Source of the DNA: Faucicola sp041855445
GTDB taxonomy: Bacteria; Pseudomonadota; Gammaproteobacteria; Pseudomonadales; Moraxellaceae
DNA length: 64,000 nucleotides
NCBI GenBank assembly: GCA_041855445.1
Contig: JBHAEG010000048.1
Location: forward strand, 3,755 to 67,754
Direction of reading: 5' to 3'
Each line of letters begins with the position of its first letter. Positions within the stretch are counted from its first letter, which is position 1. Below are positions 17,559 to 26,278 of this stretch, one piece after another. Both the position numbers and the translations under genes were made by a program. The notes under the pieces are model-generated. The model made no database searches, had not been told where the DNA came from, and worked only from the letters and a program-made list of their open reading frames with translations.

Positions 17559-18077
17559 ATGATGGCAAATATTCAAGCAGAGTTAGCACAAGTTAATCAT
17601 ATTAGTGGTGAACTTCATACAAATAGCCATGCTAATATTGCATTAGTGGTTGCTCGTTTTAATAGTTTTGTGGTGGAGTCTTTAGTTTCTGGGGCGATTG
17701 ACACATTATTGCGTCATGGGATTGCAGGTAAAAATATTACAGTAGTACGAGTGCCAGGAGCGTGGGAATTACCGCTAACAGTGGCTCGTATGGCTGAAAC
17801 TGAAAAGTTTGATGCAATTATTGCACTAGGAGCGGTGATTCGTGGTAGTACACCACATTTTGATTATGTGGCAGGCGAGTCTGCCAAAGGACTTGGTGTC
17901 GTTAGCTTAGATTATGATGTACCTGTGATTAATGCGATTTTAACGACTGATAGTATTGAACAGGCGATTGAACGTTCTGGTACAAAAGCAGGTAATAAAG
18001 GTAGTGAAGCGGCGATGGTTGCTTTAGAAATGATTAATGTCTTACATCAAATTGATGCTCAAATTGGGGCGGAGTAA
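17559..18077 (+). CDS. ribH: 6,7-dimethyl-8-ribityllumazine synthase
   Basis: About 172 aa. It catalyses the penultimate step of riboflavin synthesis, condensing 5-amino-6-ribitylaminouracil with 3,4-dihydroxy-2-butanone 4-phosphate. Seen motifs: ARFNSFVVESLVSGAID, VPGAWELP, ALGAVIRGSTPHFDYVAGES (catalytic His in the PHFDY region) and NKGSEAA. A GTG-free start at 17559 or 17562 is preferred over ATG 17544, because TAAGG (17549-17553) lies between them and fits as ribosome-binding site. An extended -10 (TGCTATGAT, 17518-17526) is upstream. It heads ribH-nusB-thiL-pgpA, a common gamma-proteobacterial order. Confidence 0.95.
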   Translation: MMANIQAELAQVNHISGELHTNSHANIALVVARFNSFVVESLVSGAIDTLLRHGIAGKNITVVRVPGAWELPLTVARMAETEKFDAIIALGAVIRGSTPHFDYVAGESAKGLGVVSLDYDVPVINAILTTDSIEQAIERSGTKAGNKGSEAAMVALEMINVLHQIDAQIGAE

Positions 18078-18086
18078 GGCGACAGT

Positions 18087-18581
18087 ATGACAGATAGTAA
18101 TAAACCTACAGAAATACGTTATAAAACTAGCTTAACTGCCATTCGTAAAGCTCGCCGTTTTACTGTGCAAGGGTTGTATGAATGGCTAGTATCTGGCAAT
18201 TCTGCTCATGATATTGAAGTGCATACTCGTGCTGAAAATGCAATGCACACAGTACATTTAGGATATTATCATAAATTGTTACACGGTATTATTAGTGAAG
18301 GTAATGAATTAATTGAATATATTAGTAGTTATCTTGACCGCCCATGGTCTCGAATTGACCGTGTTGAACAGGCGGTACTATTAGTCGGGACATATGAGCT
18401 AAAATATCGTCTTGAAGTACCATATAAAGTAGTTATTGATGAAGCTATTCAGTTAAATACGCATTTTGGTTCAGTTGAAGGGCATAAACTTATTCATGTG
18501 GTGATGGATAAAATTGCTAAACAAACTCGCCAGCCTGAAATAGAAGCTGATAAGAAAAAAGCTAATGCGTCAGCATCATGA
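18087..18581 (+). CDS. nusB: Transcription antitermination factor NusB
   Basis: 164 aa, all-helical NusB fold; N-terminal ARRFTVQGLYEWLVSG corresponds to the conserved RNA-binding arginine-rich helix, and the C-terminal part has the VVIDEAIQLNTHFGS signature. NusB with NusE binds boxA RNA and supports rRNA antitermination. It follows ribH by 9 bp and overlaps thiL by 4 bp (ATGA), which indicates translational coupling. Slightly longer than E. coli NusB because of a Lys/Ala-rich tail. Confidence 0.95.
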   Translation: MTDSNKPTEIRYKTSLTAIRKARRFTVQGLYEWLVSGNSAHDIEVHTRAENAMHTVHLGYYHKLLHGIISEGNELIEYISSYLDRPWSRIDRVEQAVLLVGTYELKYRLEVPYKVVIDEAIQLNTHFGSVEGHKLIHVVMDKIAKQTRQPEIEADKKKANASAS

Positions 18582-19552
18582 ATGAATTTGATTTAATTTA
18601 TCAAACGTTTTTGGCTGAACAGTCTGGCTTTCAAAAAGCTCATCAGTTTGCCATGATTGACCGTTCTATTGGTGATGATTGTGCGGTGGTTACGCCTCCG
18701 TATGGACAAAAGTTGGTAACGTGTACAGATACATTAGTTCAAGGACGGCATTTTGCTGATGATTGGAATAGTGTAGAAAAGCTTGCTTTTGAAATTGGTT
18801 ATAAAGCGGTTGCAGTGAATGTGTCAGATTTGGTAGCGATGGGGGCAAAACCGCATAGTATTTTATTAGCGATAGCCTTGCCTGCCCGTTTAGCAAATTC
18901 AGCATGGCTCAATCAATTTGCTAAAGGGTTATTTTTTGCCTGTAATCAGGCAGATATGGCATTAATTGGTGGTGATACTACTAAAAATGATAAATTGGTA
19001 ATAACGATAACGGCTCAAGGTTTTGCTAGTCAGTGTGTGTATCGGCATACGGCAAATGTTGGTGATGATATTTATGTATCAGGAACGGTAGGTGATGCAG
19101 GGTTTGCCTTGCATCATTTAGATAGTCCATTAGTTCATCGTTTGCATATGCCGACACCACGTATTCGATTGGGGCAGGCATTAGCTGGTAAAGCATCGGC
19201 AATGATTGATATTTCTGATGGGTTATTTCAGGATTTAACGCATATTGCTAAACAAAGTCAGGTTGGTTTTTGTTTAAATTTAGAAAATTTGCCTTGTAGT
19301 GATGTTTTAGCAAAAGTTCCGTTAGCCCAGCGATTGTTATATCAATTGACAGGGGGCGATGATTATGAGCTGTTATTTACGTTGCCAAAAGATACGCCGT
19401 TGCTTGTGACGGATACTGCAGTTTGTAAAATAGGTGAGATTACACAACAGATAGATTATCGATTAATGTTTTATCATCAAGTCGTAAGTTTAGAAAATCC
19501 TTATCCTTTTTTAACATTTCCAAATTTAACAGGATATCAACATTTTGGCTAA
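18578..19552 (+). CDS. thiL: Thiamine-monophosphate kinase
   Basis: 324 aa of the AIR-synthase/PurM fold. It phosphorylates thiamine monophosphate to thiamine diphosphate. Seen motifs: IGDDCAVV (Mg/ATP binding), TDTLVQGRHF, GGDTTKNDKLVITITAQG and MIDISDGLFQDLTHIAK, plus TGGDDYELLFTLP near residue 265. It overlaps nusB by 4 bp and pgpA by 8 bp. Confidence 0.95.
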   Translation: MNEFDLIYQTFLAEQSGFQKAHQFAMIDRSIGDDCAVVTPPYGQKLVTCTDTLVQGRHFADDWNSVEKLAFEIGYKAVAVNVSDLVAMGAKPHSILLAIALPARLANSAWLNQFAKGLFFACNQADMALIGGDTTKNDKLVITITAQGFASQCVYRHTANVGDDIYVSGTVGDAGFALHHLDSPLVHRLHMPTPRIRLGQALAGKASAMIDISDGLFQDLTHIAKQSQVGFCLNLENLPCSDVLAKVPLAQRLLYQLTGGDDYELLFTLPKDTPLLVTDTAVCKIGEITQQIDYRLMFYHQVVSLENPYPFLTFPNLTGYQHFG

Positions 19553-20126
19553 TCTTTCCCATAAGCCTGATATTCGTCAGGCAAATATTTGTCCACCTTT
19601 GCCCAAAAATGCGAATATATTTGATAGTGTTATTTATTGGTTTGGGGTTGGTTTGGGTAGTGGTTTACCACAAAAAGCTCCTGGTACATGGGGAACATTG
19701 GGTGGTTTATTAGTTGCCATACCATTCAGTGTGTTAGGTTTTTTTCCGTTTTTGGTATTGACTTTGGTATCATTGCTGTTAGGGTGCTATATTTGTGATA
19801 AAACCTCAAAGCTGATGAATGTCCATGATGACCCACATATTGTGTTTGATGAATGGGTGGGTATCTGGTTAGCGATGTTACCTATTTTATTTTTTTTACA
19901 AAATTCTGCCGAGAATATACTAAGTTTGCCTGATTTTTGGTTTCATGCGATATTGGCATTTGTGGTGTTTCGTTGGTTTGATATTGCTAAACCCTTTCCT
20001 ATTCGTTGGGCAGATAGTAAAGTTGATGGTGGGTTTGGTATTATGTTAGATGATATACTAGCAGGGCTGATGGCAAGTTTGGTAATATGGGCAAAGTTAC
20101 TAATATTTCCAATATCGGTTAATTAA
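19545..20126 (+). CDS. pgpA: Phosphatidylglycerophosphatase A
   Basis: 193 aa with several membrane helices; PgpA dephosphorylates phosphatidylglycerophosphate to phosphatidylglycerol in the inner membrane. Motifs: GLGSGLPQKAPGTWGTLGG, DPHIVFDEWVGIWLAM (metal-binding Asp/Glu) and FRWFDIAKPFPIRWAD. No ATG is available near the N-terminus; the likely start is TTG at 19545, overlapping the end of thiL by 8 bp, with AGGA at 19531-19534. The non-ATG start plus overlap suggests coupling to thiL translation. Confidence 0.92.
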   Translation: MANLSHKPDIRQANICPPLPKNANIFDSVIYWFGVGLGSGLPQKAPGTWGTLGGLLVAIPFSVLGFFPFLVLTLVSLLLGCYICDKTSKLMNVHDDPHIVFDEWVGIWLAMLPILFFLQNSAENILSLPDFWFHAILAFVVFRWFDIAKPFPIRWADSKVDGGFGIMLDDILAGLMASLVIWAKLLIFPISVN

Positions 20127-20138
20127 TTATAAGGAAAA

Positions 20139-21506
20139 ATGATGAATAGCTTATCTGTCATTATTTTAGCGGGTGGCAAAGGCACTCGTATGAAGTCCGT
20201 AAAACCCAAAGTGTTACAAACTTTGGCAGGCAAGCCCTTATTAGCTCATGTATTACATACAGCTCAACAATTATCCAGTCAAAAAAACATTGTTGTCTAT
20301 GGTTTTGCAGGGGAGCAAGTTAAAAATGCGTTTGCTGATTTAGCAATTGACTGGGTAGAGCAAGCCGAACAGCTTGGGACAGGACATGCGGTGCAAATGA
20401 CATTGGCAACATTACCAACATCTGGTAAAAGTTTAATTTTATATGGAGACGTGCCATTAACTCAACTTGACACCTTACAGCAGTTAATTGAAGCCAATCA
20501 ACAAGGTTTAGCAATGCTAACATTAGCAGTGGATAATCCGTTTGGCTTGGGGCGAATTTTACGTGATAAATTAGGTAAAGTTATCGCCATTGTTGAAGAA
20601 AAAGACGCAAGCGAAGATGAAAGAGCCATTCGGGAAATTAACAGTGGTATTTATTGCGTAGACAATCAATTATTACATCAATATTTACCAAAATTAACCA
20701 ATGATAATGCCCAAGGTGAGTATTATTTAACGGATATTGTGAAAATGGCGGTTGCTGATGGTATTGAAATTGCGACAATTTCACCAAGATTTGCTTTTGA
20801 AATTGAAGGGGTAAATGACCGTATTCAATTAGCTAACTTAGAACGCATTTATCAACAATATCAAGTTACCCAGTTACAACAACAAGGTGTGCAATTTGCT
20901 GACCCAAATCGTGTTGATATTCGGGGGACTTTAAGCGTAGGTAAAGATGTTTTTATTGATGTTAATGTGATATTTGAAGGGGATTGTCAGCTTGGCGATA
21001 ATGTGTATATTGAAGTAGGCTCAGTCATTCAGCATAGCCAAATTGGTAATGCGTGTCATATTAAACCATACTGTGTGATTAATCAGGCAAGTATCGGGTC
21101 GGGCGTGGATATTGGTCCATTTGCTCACTTACGCCCACAAACTGTTTTAGCAAATAATACAAAAATAGGAAATTTTGTTGAAACTAAAAAAACTACGGTA
21201 GGAGTTGGCAGTAAAATCAATCATTTAAGTTATGTCGGTGATGCAGAAGTTGGGCAAGATGTGAATATTGGGGCAGGCACGATTACCTGTAATTATGATG
21301 GGGTAAATAAATCAAAAACATTGATTGAGGATAGAGCGTTTATAGGCTCAAATTCAAGTTTAGTTGCCCCTGTTCGTATTGGTCAAGGAGCAACGGTTGG
21401 AGCAGGCTCGGTCATCACCAAAGATTTATCAGATAATGCGTTAGGCATTGCTCGGGGTCGTCAGGTAGAAAAAGCCAACTATCAGCGTCCAACGAAAAAA
21501 TCTTAA
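20139..21506 (+). CDS. glmU: Bifunctional N-acetylglucosamine-1-phosphate uridyltransferase / glucosamine-1-phosphate acetyltransferase
   Basis: 455 aa, the expected length. N-terminal nucleotidyltransferase domain (residues ~1-230; LAGGKGTRMKSVKPKVL, then YGDVPLT) and C-terminal left-handed beta-helix acetyltransferase domain (~250-455; hexapeptide repeats, IGNFVETKKTTVG, GAGTITCNYDG). It makes UDP-GlcNAc for peptidoglycan and LPS. AAGGA precedes the start (ATG ATG). glmS follows after 27 bp, so the two consecutive enzymes of the pathway are co-expressed. Confidence 0.97.
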   Translation: MMNSLSVIILAGGKGTRMKSVKPKVLQTLAGKPLLAHVLHTAQQLSSQKNIVVYGFAGEQVKNAFADLAIDWVEQAEQLGTGHAVQMTLATLPTSGKSLILYGDVPLTQLDTLQQLIEANQQGLAMLTLAVDNPFGLGRILRDKLGKVIAIVEEKDASEDERAIREINSGIYCVDNQLLHQYLPKLTNDNAQGEYYLTDIVKMAVADGIEIATISPRFAFEIEGVNDRIQLANLERIYQQYQVTQLQQQGVQFADPNRVDIRGTLSVGKDVFIDVNVIFEGDCQLGDNVYIEVGSVIQHSQIGNACHIKPYCVINQASIGSGVDIGPFAHLRPQTVLANNTKIGNFVETKKTTVGVGSKINHLSYVGDAEVGQDVNIGAGTITCNYDGVNKSKTLIEDRAFIGSNSSLVAPVRIGQGATVGAGSVITKDLSDNALGIARGRQVEKANYQRPTKKS

Positions 21507-21533
21507 AACTGTAAGAATAAAAGGATAATAATT

Positions 21534-23369
21534 ATGTGTGGTATTGTTGGTGCAATTCGCAGTCATGAAAATGTAGTCAATTTTTTAACAGATGGTTTAA
21601 AACGCTTAGAATATCGAGGTTATGATTCTTCTGGTATTGCTGTTCAAGTCGGTGAAGAAATTCAACGAGTTCGCCGTGTTGGGCGTGTAGCATTGATGGA
21701 GCAGTCAGCAACTGAGCAAGGATTAACAGGGCAAACAGGCATTGGGCATACACGTTGGGCAACACATGGCGGAGTTACCGAACCAAATGCTCACCCACAT
21801 ATCTCAGCAAATCTAATTTCGGTGGTGCATAATGGGATTATCGAAAACTTTGAAAGTGAACGCTCTCGATTACAAAGTTTAGGTTATGTATTTGAATCGC
21901 AAACTGATACTGAAGTTATTGCTCATAGCGTGCATTATTATTATCGTCAAGGTATGGATTTATTTTCGGCGGTACAAACAGCCTGTCAAAGATTTCATGG
22001 TGCATTTGCGATTGCTGTCATAGCCAGTGACCTACCAAATACCATGGTTGTGGCTCGTATGGGTTGTCCTTTATTGATTGGTTTAGGAGAGAATGAAACT
22101 TTTATCGCTTCTGATGTATCAGCGGTAGTGGCATTTACTCGTAAAATTGTCTATTTAGAAGATGGTGATATTGCTTTATTAACGGCTAATGGTATTCAAC
22201 AATTAGTTGATAAATCAGGAAATGTAGTTGAGCGTAGCATTAAAACATCACAATTGTCGCTTGCCTCACTTGAACTAGGGTTATATAACCATTTCATGCA
22301 AAAAGAAATTCATGAACAGCCAAAAGCTGTTGCTGATACTGCAGAAGTGTTTTGGGAAGGCGGATTTGAACCAGATAACTTTGGAAAAAATGCTCGAGAC
22401 GTTTTTAATGATATTCATCGCATTAAAATTTTAGCCTGTGGTACCTCATATTATGCAGGATTAACTGCTAAATACTGGTTAGAAAGCATTGCTAAAATGC
22501 CTTGTGATGTCGAAATTGCCAGCGAATATCGTTATCGTGATGTCATTGCTGACCCAAAAGAATTAATTATCACCATTTCTCAATCGGGGGAAACCCTTGA
22601 CACAATGGAAGCATTAAAATATGCAAAATCTTTGGGGCATCAATATAGTTTATCAATTTGTAATGTCATGGAATCAGCATTGCCTCGTGAAAGTGAATTA
22701 GTCTTTTATACAAGAGCGGGTGCAGAAATTGGCGTTGCCTCAACAAAAGCTTTTACTACACAATTAGTTGCATTGTTTGGCTTATCAGTTACATTAGCCA
22801 AAATGAAAAATCTAATTGATGATAATCAAGCAAAAAATTATCTTGACGAATTACGCCAATTACCAGCCAGTATCCAATATGCGTTAAATCTTGAACCTCA
22901 AATCGTCACTTGGGCAAATAAATTTGCCAACAAACCTAGTGCATTATTTTTAGGACGGGGCATTCATTACCCAATTGCCTTAGAAGGTGCATTAAAATTA
23001 AAAGAAATTACTTACATTCATGCTGAAGCTTATCCTGCGGGCGAATTAAAACATGGACCATTAGCGTTGGTTGATGAAAATATGCCAGTGGTTGTGGTCG
23101 CTCCAAAAGATAGTTTACTGGATAAAGTTAAAGCCAATATGCAGGAAGTCAGTGCAAGAGGTGGTGAATTATTTGTATTTACTGATTTAGATAGTGAATT
23201 TCATGAAAGTGATGGTGTGTATTTAATTCGTACCCCACGTCATGTCGGCACATTATCGCCAATCGTGCATACTATTCCTGTACAGCTATTATCATATCAT
23301 GTGGCACTTGCAAAAGGTACAGATGTTGATAAACCAAGAAATTTGGCGAAATCTGTCACTGTTGAATAA
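21534..23369 (+). CDS. glmS: Glutamine-fructose-6-phosphate aminotransferase (isomerising)
   Basis: 611 aa. Begins MCGIVGA, so Cys1 after Met removal is the class II glutaminase nucleophile; GHTRWATHG and HNGIIENFE complete the amidotransferase site. Two SIS domains (~290-420 and 460-600; ILACGTSYYAG, ISQSGETLDTM) bind fructose 6-phosphate, and the C-terminus ends LAKSVTVE as usual. It makes glucosamine 6-phosphate, the first committed step of UDP-GlcNAc synthesis. AAGGA is at 21520-21524. No glmS ribozyme is present. Confidence 0.97.
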   Translation: MCGIVGAIRSHENVVNFLTDGLKRLEYRGYDSSGIAVQVGEEIQRVRRVGRVALMEQSATEQGLTGQTGIGHTRWATHGGVTEPNAHPHISANLISVVHNGIIENFESERSRLQSLGYVFESQTDTEVIAHSVHYYYRQGMDLFSAVQTACQRFHGAFAIAVIASDLPNTMVVARMGCPLLIGLGENETFIASDVSAVVAFTRKIVYLEDGDIALLTANGIQQLVDKSGNVVERSIKTSQLSLASLELGLYNHFMQKEIHEQPKAVADTAEVFWEGGFEPDNFGKNARDVFNDIHRIKILACGTSYYAGLTAKYWLESIAKMPCDVEIASEYRYRDVIADPKELIITISQSGETLDTMEALKYAKSLGHQYSLSICNVMESALPRESELVFYTRAGAEIGVASTKAFTTQLVALFGLSVTLAKMKNLIDDNQAKNYLDELRQLPASIQYALNLEPQIVTWANKFANKPSALFLGRGIHYPIALEGALKLKEITYIHAEAYPAGELKHGPLALVDENMPVVVVAPKDSLLDKVKANMQEVSARGGELFVFTDLDSEFHESDGVYLIRTPRHVGTLSPIVHTIPVQLLSYHVALAKGTDVDKPRNLAKSVTVE

Positions 23370-23375
23370 TACATA

Positions 23376-23413
23376 TAAAAAATACAACCAAAGTTTAAAG
23401 CGTTGGTTGTATT
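23376..23413 (-). terminator. Hairpin terminator between glmS and rnpB
   Basis: Arms AATACAACCAA (23381-23391) and TTGGTTGTATT (23403-23413). The T-rich tail lies on the minus strand, so it best serves the RNase P RNA transcript, although glmS may also end here. Confidence 0.7.
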
Positions 23414-23427
23414 AAAAAATAAAAGAA

Positions 23428-23777
23428 CTTGGTAAATCGATAAGCCGAATTCTGTCGTGGACGGTCATTCATCTAGGCGTATTATCACTAATACGCTCAA
23501 GCAACCTACCCGTGTCCAACGCGGGTCACGCCATGCGGACACCTATTTGGTCTTGCTACGAGTGGAGTTTACCTTGCCATGTTCTGTTGCCAGTCATGCG
23601 GTGGGCTCTTACCCCACCGTTTCACCCTTACCCAATGTCAAAACATTCGGCGGTCTATTCTCTGTTGCACTTGTCGTAGGCTTACGCCTCCCAGCCGTTA
23701 GCTGGCACTCTACCCTGTGTAGTTCGGACTTTCCTCCCTTTATCTAAGGATAAACGGCGACCGTCTGATTTACCAAG
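23428..23777 (-). ncRNA. rnpB: RNase P RNA, class A
   Basis: About 350 nt on the minus strand. The 5' and 3' ends form a perfect 11-bp P1 helix (23767-23777 with 23428-23438). Conserved class A elements are visible: GAGGAAAGTCCG, CAGAGAATAGACCGCC, GGTAAGGGTGAAACGGTG, GTAAACTCCA, ACCAAATAGG and the 3' block ACGACAGAATTCGGCTTAT. It is the catalytic subunit that matures tRNA 5' ends. Confidence 0.97.
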
Positions 23778-23783
23778 GCAGTC

Positions 23784-23789
23784 ATTATA
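23784..23789 (-). promoter_or_regulatory. -10 element of the rnpB promoter
   Basis: A perfect TATAAT on the minus strand ends 6-7 bp before the inferred first base (23777). The -35 is weak (TTCACC at about 23808-23813, inside the end of the upstream thioesterase gene). Confidence 0.8.
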
Positions 23790-23804
23790 ACAGAAAAAGA
23801 TATA

Positions 23805-24224
23805 TTACGGTGAATTTTTGTTTGTTGGAATAGAGTAAGTACCAACTGCATGAGCAACAGGTCTATTATCGCCTTCTGAATATAAAGTGACCTCACCAAC
23901 AGCCAAAGAACGTCCAACTTTAATTAAGCGACATTCTCCAATAATACGAGCATCTGCTGATGGTTTGCGTAAAAAATTAATATTCAAACTAGTCGTAACA
24001 GCCAAAGGTACAATGCCTATTTCACCCAAAATTGCAACATATAATGCAACATCAGCTACAGTCATTAAGACAGGACCAGATACTGTGCCTCCTGGTCGTA
24101 ATTCTTTTTCACTAATATGATGAGAAATGATAGCTTTACCATTACCCACTTCTTCAATCGTGCATTGAACTTGTGGAAATTCATTTGTGATAAAATTTTC
24201 TACTTGCTGTTTGGTTGCAGACAT
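23805..24224 (-). CDS. PaaI-family hotdog thioesterase
   Basis: 139 aa hotdog-fold protein. LRPGGTVSGPVLMTVADVAL holds the central helix of the PaaI/4HBT family (usually HGG...D; here PGGTVSGP...AD, the Asp kept and the usual His replaced), followed by TTSLNINFLRKP. Substrate unknown; likely acyl-CoA hydrolysis. It is the last gene of a coaD-ferredoxin-thioesterase operon (33-bp gap). The rnpB promoter starts just beyond its stop. Confidence 0.85.
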   Translation of the reverse strand: MSATKQQVENFITNEFPQVQCTIEEVGNGKAIISHHISEKELRPGGTVSGPVLMTVADVALYVAILGEIGIVPLAVTTSLNINFLRKPSADARIIGECRLIKVGRSLAVGEVTLYSEGDNRPVAHAVGTYSIPTNKNSP

Positions 24225-24257
24225 AAGAAAATCCTTTGCTATTCTTGTTGATGATTG

Positions 24258-24506
24258 TTAGCTTTGGGTTAATCGCAAGAATTTTAGCATCAATTCATCT
24301 TTATTTTCTATATAATTAGGGTCTTTAGGAATGCAATCCACAGGACAAAATAAGGCACATTGTGGTTCATCAAAATGTCCAACACATTCCGTACATAAAT
24401 CGGGATTAATCTCATAAATTAATTCACCCATAAAAATCGCTTCATTTGGGCAAACAGGTTCACATACATCACAATTAATACATTCTTCAGTAATTTTTAA
24501 TGCCAT
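24258..24506 (-). CDS. YfhL-type 2[4Fe-4S] ferredoxin
   Basis: 82 aa with two cluster-binding motifs: CINCDVCEPVCPNEAI and, with the insertion typical of Allochromatium-type ferredoxins, CTECVGHFDEPQCALFCPVD. It is a low-potential electron carrier in the cytoplasm. In many gamma-proteobacteria it is next to coaD, as here (20-bp gap), so the pair forms an operon. Confidence 0.95.
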   Translation of the reverse strand: MALKITEECINCDVCEPVCPNEAIFMGELIYEINPDLCTECVGHFDEPQCALFCPVDCIPKDPNYIENKDELMLKFLRLTQS

Positions 24507-24526
24507 CTTGAAAAAACCACCATGAT

Positions 24527-25015
24527 TTATTGTGAAACTTGAGAAAATTTTTGTAAAAATGCCTGTTGCACATTTTCAGGGACAAACTGGCTAACATCGC
24601 CCCCTAATTTTGCCACTTCTCGTACTAATGTTGAGGAAATAAATGAATACTGTTGCGATGGCGTTAAAAATACCGCTTCAAATTTATGGTCTAATTCACG
24701 GTTCATACTAGCAAGCTGAAACTCATATTCAAAATCAGATACTGCTCGTAAACCTCGTAATACTGCGGTTGCCTGATGCTGTTGAAATAAATTGACCAAT
24801 AACCCTTCAAAACCAATCACGGACACATTGCCTAAATGCTGGGTACTTTGTTTAACTAGCTCAATACGTTCATCAATATCAAATAAAGGTTTTTTGTGAT
24901 GACCAATCGCTACGGCAATCACCACTTCATCAAATAATCTACTGGCTCGTTTTACTAGGTCCAAATGCCCGTTAGTAATGGGGTCAAATGTTCCAGGATA
25001 TAGGATTTTTGTCAT
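24527..25015 (-). CDS. coaD: Phosphopantetheine adenylyltransferase
   Basis: 162 aa from ATG 25015 (MTKILYPGTFDPITNGHLDL); an upstream in-frame TTG at 25036 would add seven unusual residues. CoaD transfers AMP from ATP to 4'-phosphopantetheine in CoA synthesis. The nucleotidyltransferase motif TNGHLDL and the second motif ISSTLVREV are present, and the length is as usual. Confidence 0.96.
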   Translation of the reverse strand: MTKILYPGTFDPITNGHLDLVKRASRLFDEVVIAVAIGHHKKPLFDIDERIELVKQSTQHLGNVSVIGFEGLLVNLFQQHQATAVLRGLRAVSDFEYEFQLASMNRELDHKFEAVFLTPSQQYSFISSTLVREVAKLGGDVSQFVPENVQQAFLQKFSQVSQ

Positions 25016-25132
25016 AATCGTTTTAAACCATGTCAATAAAACTGCTAGTTTAACAAAATTTTGCTGTAATTTTTAAGAAAAGCGAAATTTTCAGCTATAA
25101 TGTAGAAAATTTTTTATTTAGGTCAAATGGTA

Positions 25133-25618
25133 ATGAGTAAAAAACCCATAAAAAAACCAAAATTTAATCCACAGATTGCTAGTAATAAAAAAGCTCGTCA
25201 TGAATTTTTTATAGAGCAAACATTTGAAGCAGGTTTGGAATTGTTAGGCTGGGAAGTGAAGGCAATTCGAGCAGGTAAAATGCGAATTACTGAAAGTTAT
25301 GTTATTTTTAAAAATAATGAGGCGTTTTTATTTGGCTCACATATTCAGCCGTTAATTAGTGCCTCGACCCATGTTATCGCTGACCCGTTACGCACTCGTA
25401 AATTATTATTGCATCGCCGAGAAATTGATAAATTATTTGGTATGGTAAATCAAAAAGGGCATACATGCGTTGCGTTGGCGTGTTACTGGAAAAATGGACG
25501 GGTGAAATGTGAAATTGCCCTTGCCAAAGGTAAAAAACTACATGACAAACGGGCAACGTTAAAAGAACGTGACTATCAACGAGATAAACAACGGGGCTTT
25601 AAAAACATGGTAAATTAA
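25133..25618 (+). CDS. smpB: SsrA-binding protein SmpB
   Basis: About 161 aa. ARHEFFIEQTFEAGLELLGW and EVKAIRAGKMRITESYV are the conserved OB-fold core; the C-terminal tail KRATLKERDYQRDKQRGFKN is the basic helix that enters the mRNA channel. With tmRNA it rescues stalled ribosomes. ATG 25127 (giving MVMSKK) is an equally possible start; AGG at 25120-25122 lies between typical distances for both. The tmRNA gene itself is not in the window. Confidence 0.95.
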   Translation: MSKKPIKKPKFNPQIASNKKARHEFFIEQTFEAGLELLGWEVKAIRAGKMRITESYVIFKNNEAFLFGSHIQPLISASTHVIADPLRTRKLLLHRREIDKLFGMVNQKGHTCVALACYWKNGRVKCEIALAKGKKLHDKRATLKERDYQRDKQRGFKNMVN

Positions 25619-25630
25619 ATTTTATTTATT

Positions 25631-26227
25631 TTATTGAAGGACTGTTAATTCACCATAAATACTGATTTTTTCTAATAGTTTGGGAAGATTTTTTTCAGCA
25701 ATTGTAATAGATAATATCACTGATTTTTCATATTGTGCTTGTTGAATTTCGCCTTGTAAATTGGCAACGATATGACGAATAAAGGCTTCATGAGAAAAAT
25801 CAGTTTCAATGGTTGCCGTTATTTGAGGGATAAAATCGGTTAATATCATAGTATCAACTACTGCTTGAGCAGACGCACTGTAGGCACGAGTTAGCCCACC
25901 TGCTCCAAGCTTAATGCCACCAAAATATCGCACCACAATGATAATACAATTGCCAATGGCTTTATGTTGTATCACGTTTAAAATCGGCTTGCCAGCCGTA
26001 CCGCTAGGCTCGCCATCATCATCAAAACCTGCACTGGTAGTATTATTGGGGTCGCCAATGATATACGCCCAACAATGATGACGAGCATCAGGATATTGTT
26101 GTTTTAACTGCTCAACATACGTCATCGCTTGTTCTCGACTATGCACAGGGTAAGCAAATGCTAAAAATTGGCTTTTTTTAATATCAATTTGAGCATGACA
26201 GCTTTCAGCTAAAGTATGGTAACTCAT
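25631..26227 (-). CDS. YigZ/IMPACT-family protein
   Basis: 198 aa. The N-terminal IMPACT domain carries KKSQFLAFAYPV, HHCWAYIIG, FDDDGEPSGTAGKPIL and VVRYFGGIKLGAGGL, all highly conserved in YigZ; the C-terminal ~70 residues are the DUF1949 ferredoxin-like domain. YigZ function is unclear (regulation of translation or GCN1-like binding is suggested for the eukaryotic relatives). It is divergent from rsuA. Confidence 0.92.
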   Translation of the reverse strand: MSYHTLAESCHAQIDIKKSQFLAFAYPVHSREQAMTYVEQLKQQYPDARHHCWAYIIGDPNNTTSAGFDDDGEPSGTAGKPILNVIQHKAIGNCIIIVVRYFGGIKLGAGGLTRAYSASAQAVVDTMILTDFIPQITATIETDFSHEAFIRHIVANLQGEIQQAQYEKSVILSITIAEKNLPKLLEKISIYGELTVLQ

Positions 26228-26278
26228 AAGGCTATTTATGATAAACTAGAAAAATATTCTTAATGGTAACAAATTTTT

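Noticed and set aside
21507..21533. glmS ribozyme or riboswitch upstream of glmS
   Set aside because: The gap between glmU and glmS is only 27 bp, too short for either, and contains just the ribosome-binding site.
23457..23747. Open frame of 96 codons on the plus strand
   Set aside because: It lies wholly inside the RNase P RNA gene on the other strand; the RNA secondary structure explains the sequence.
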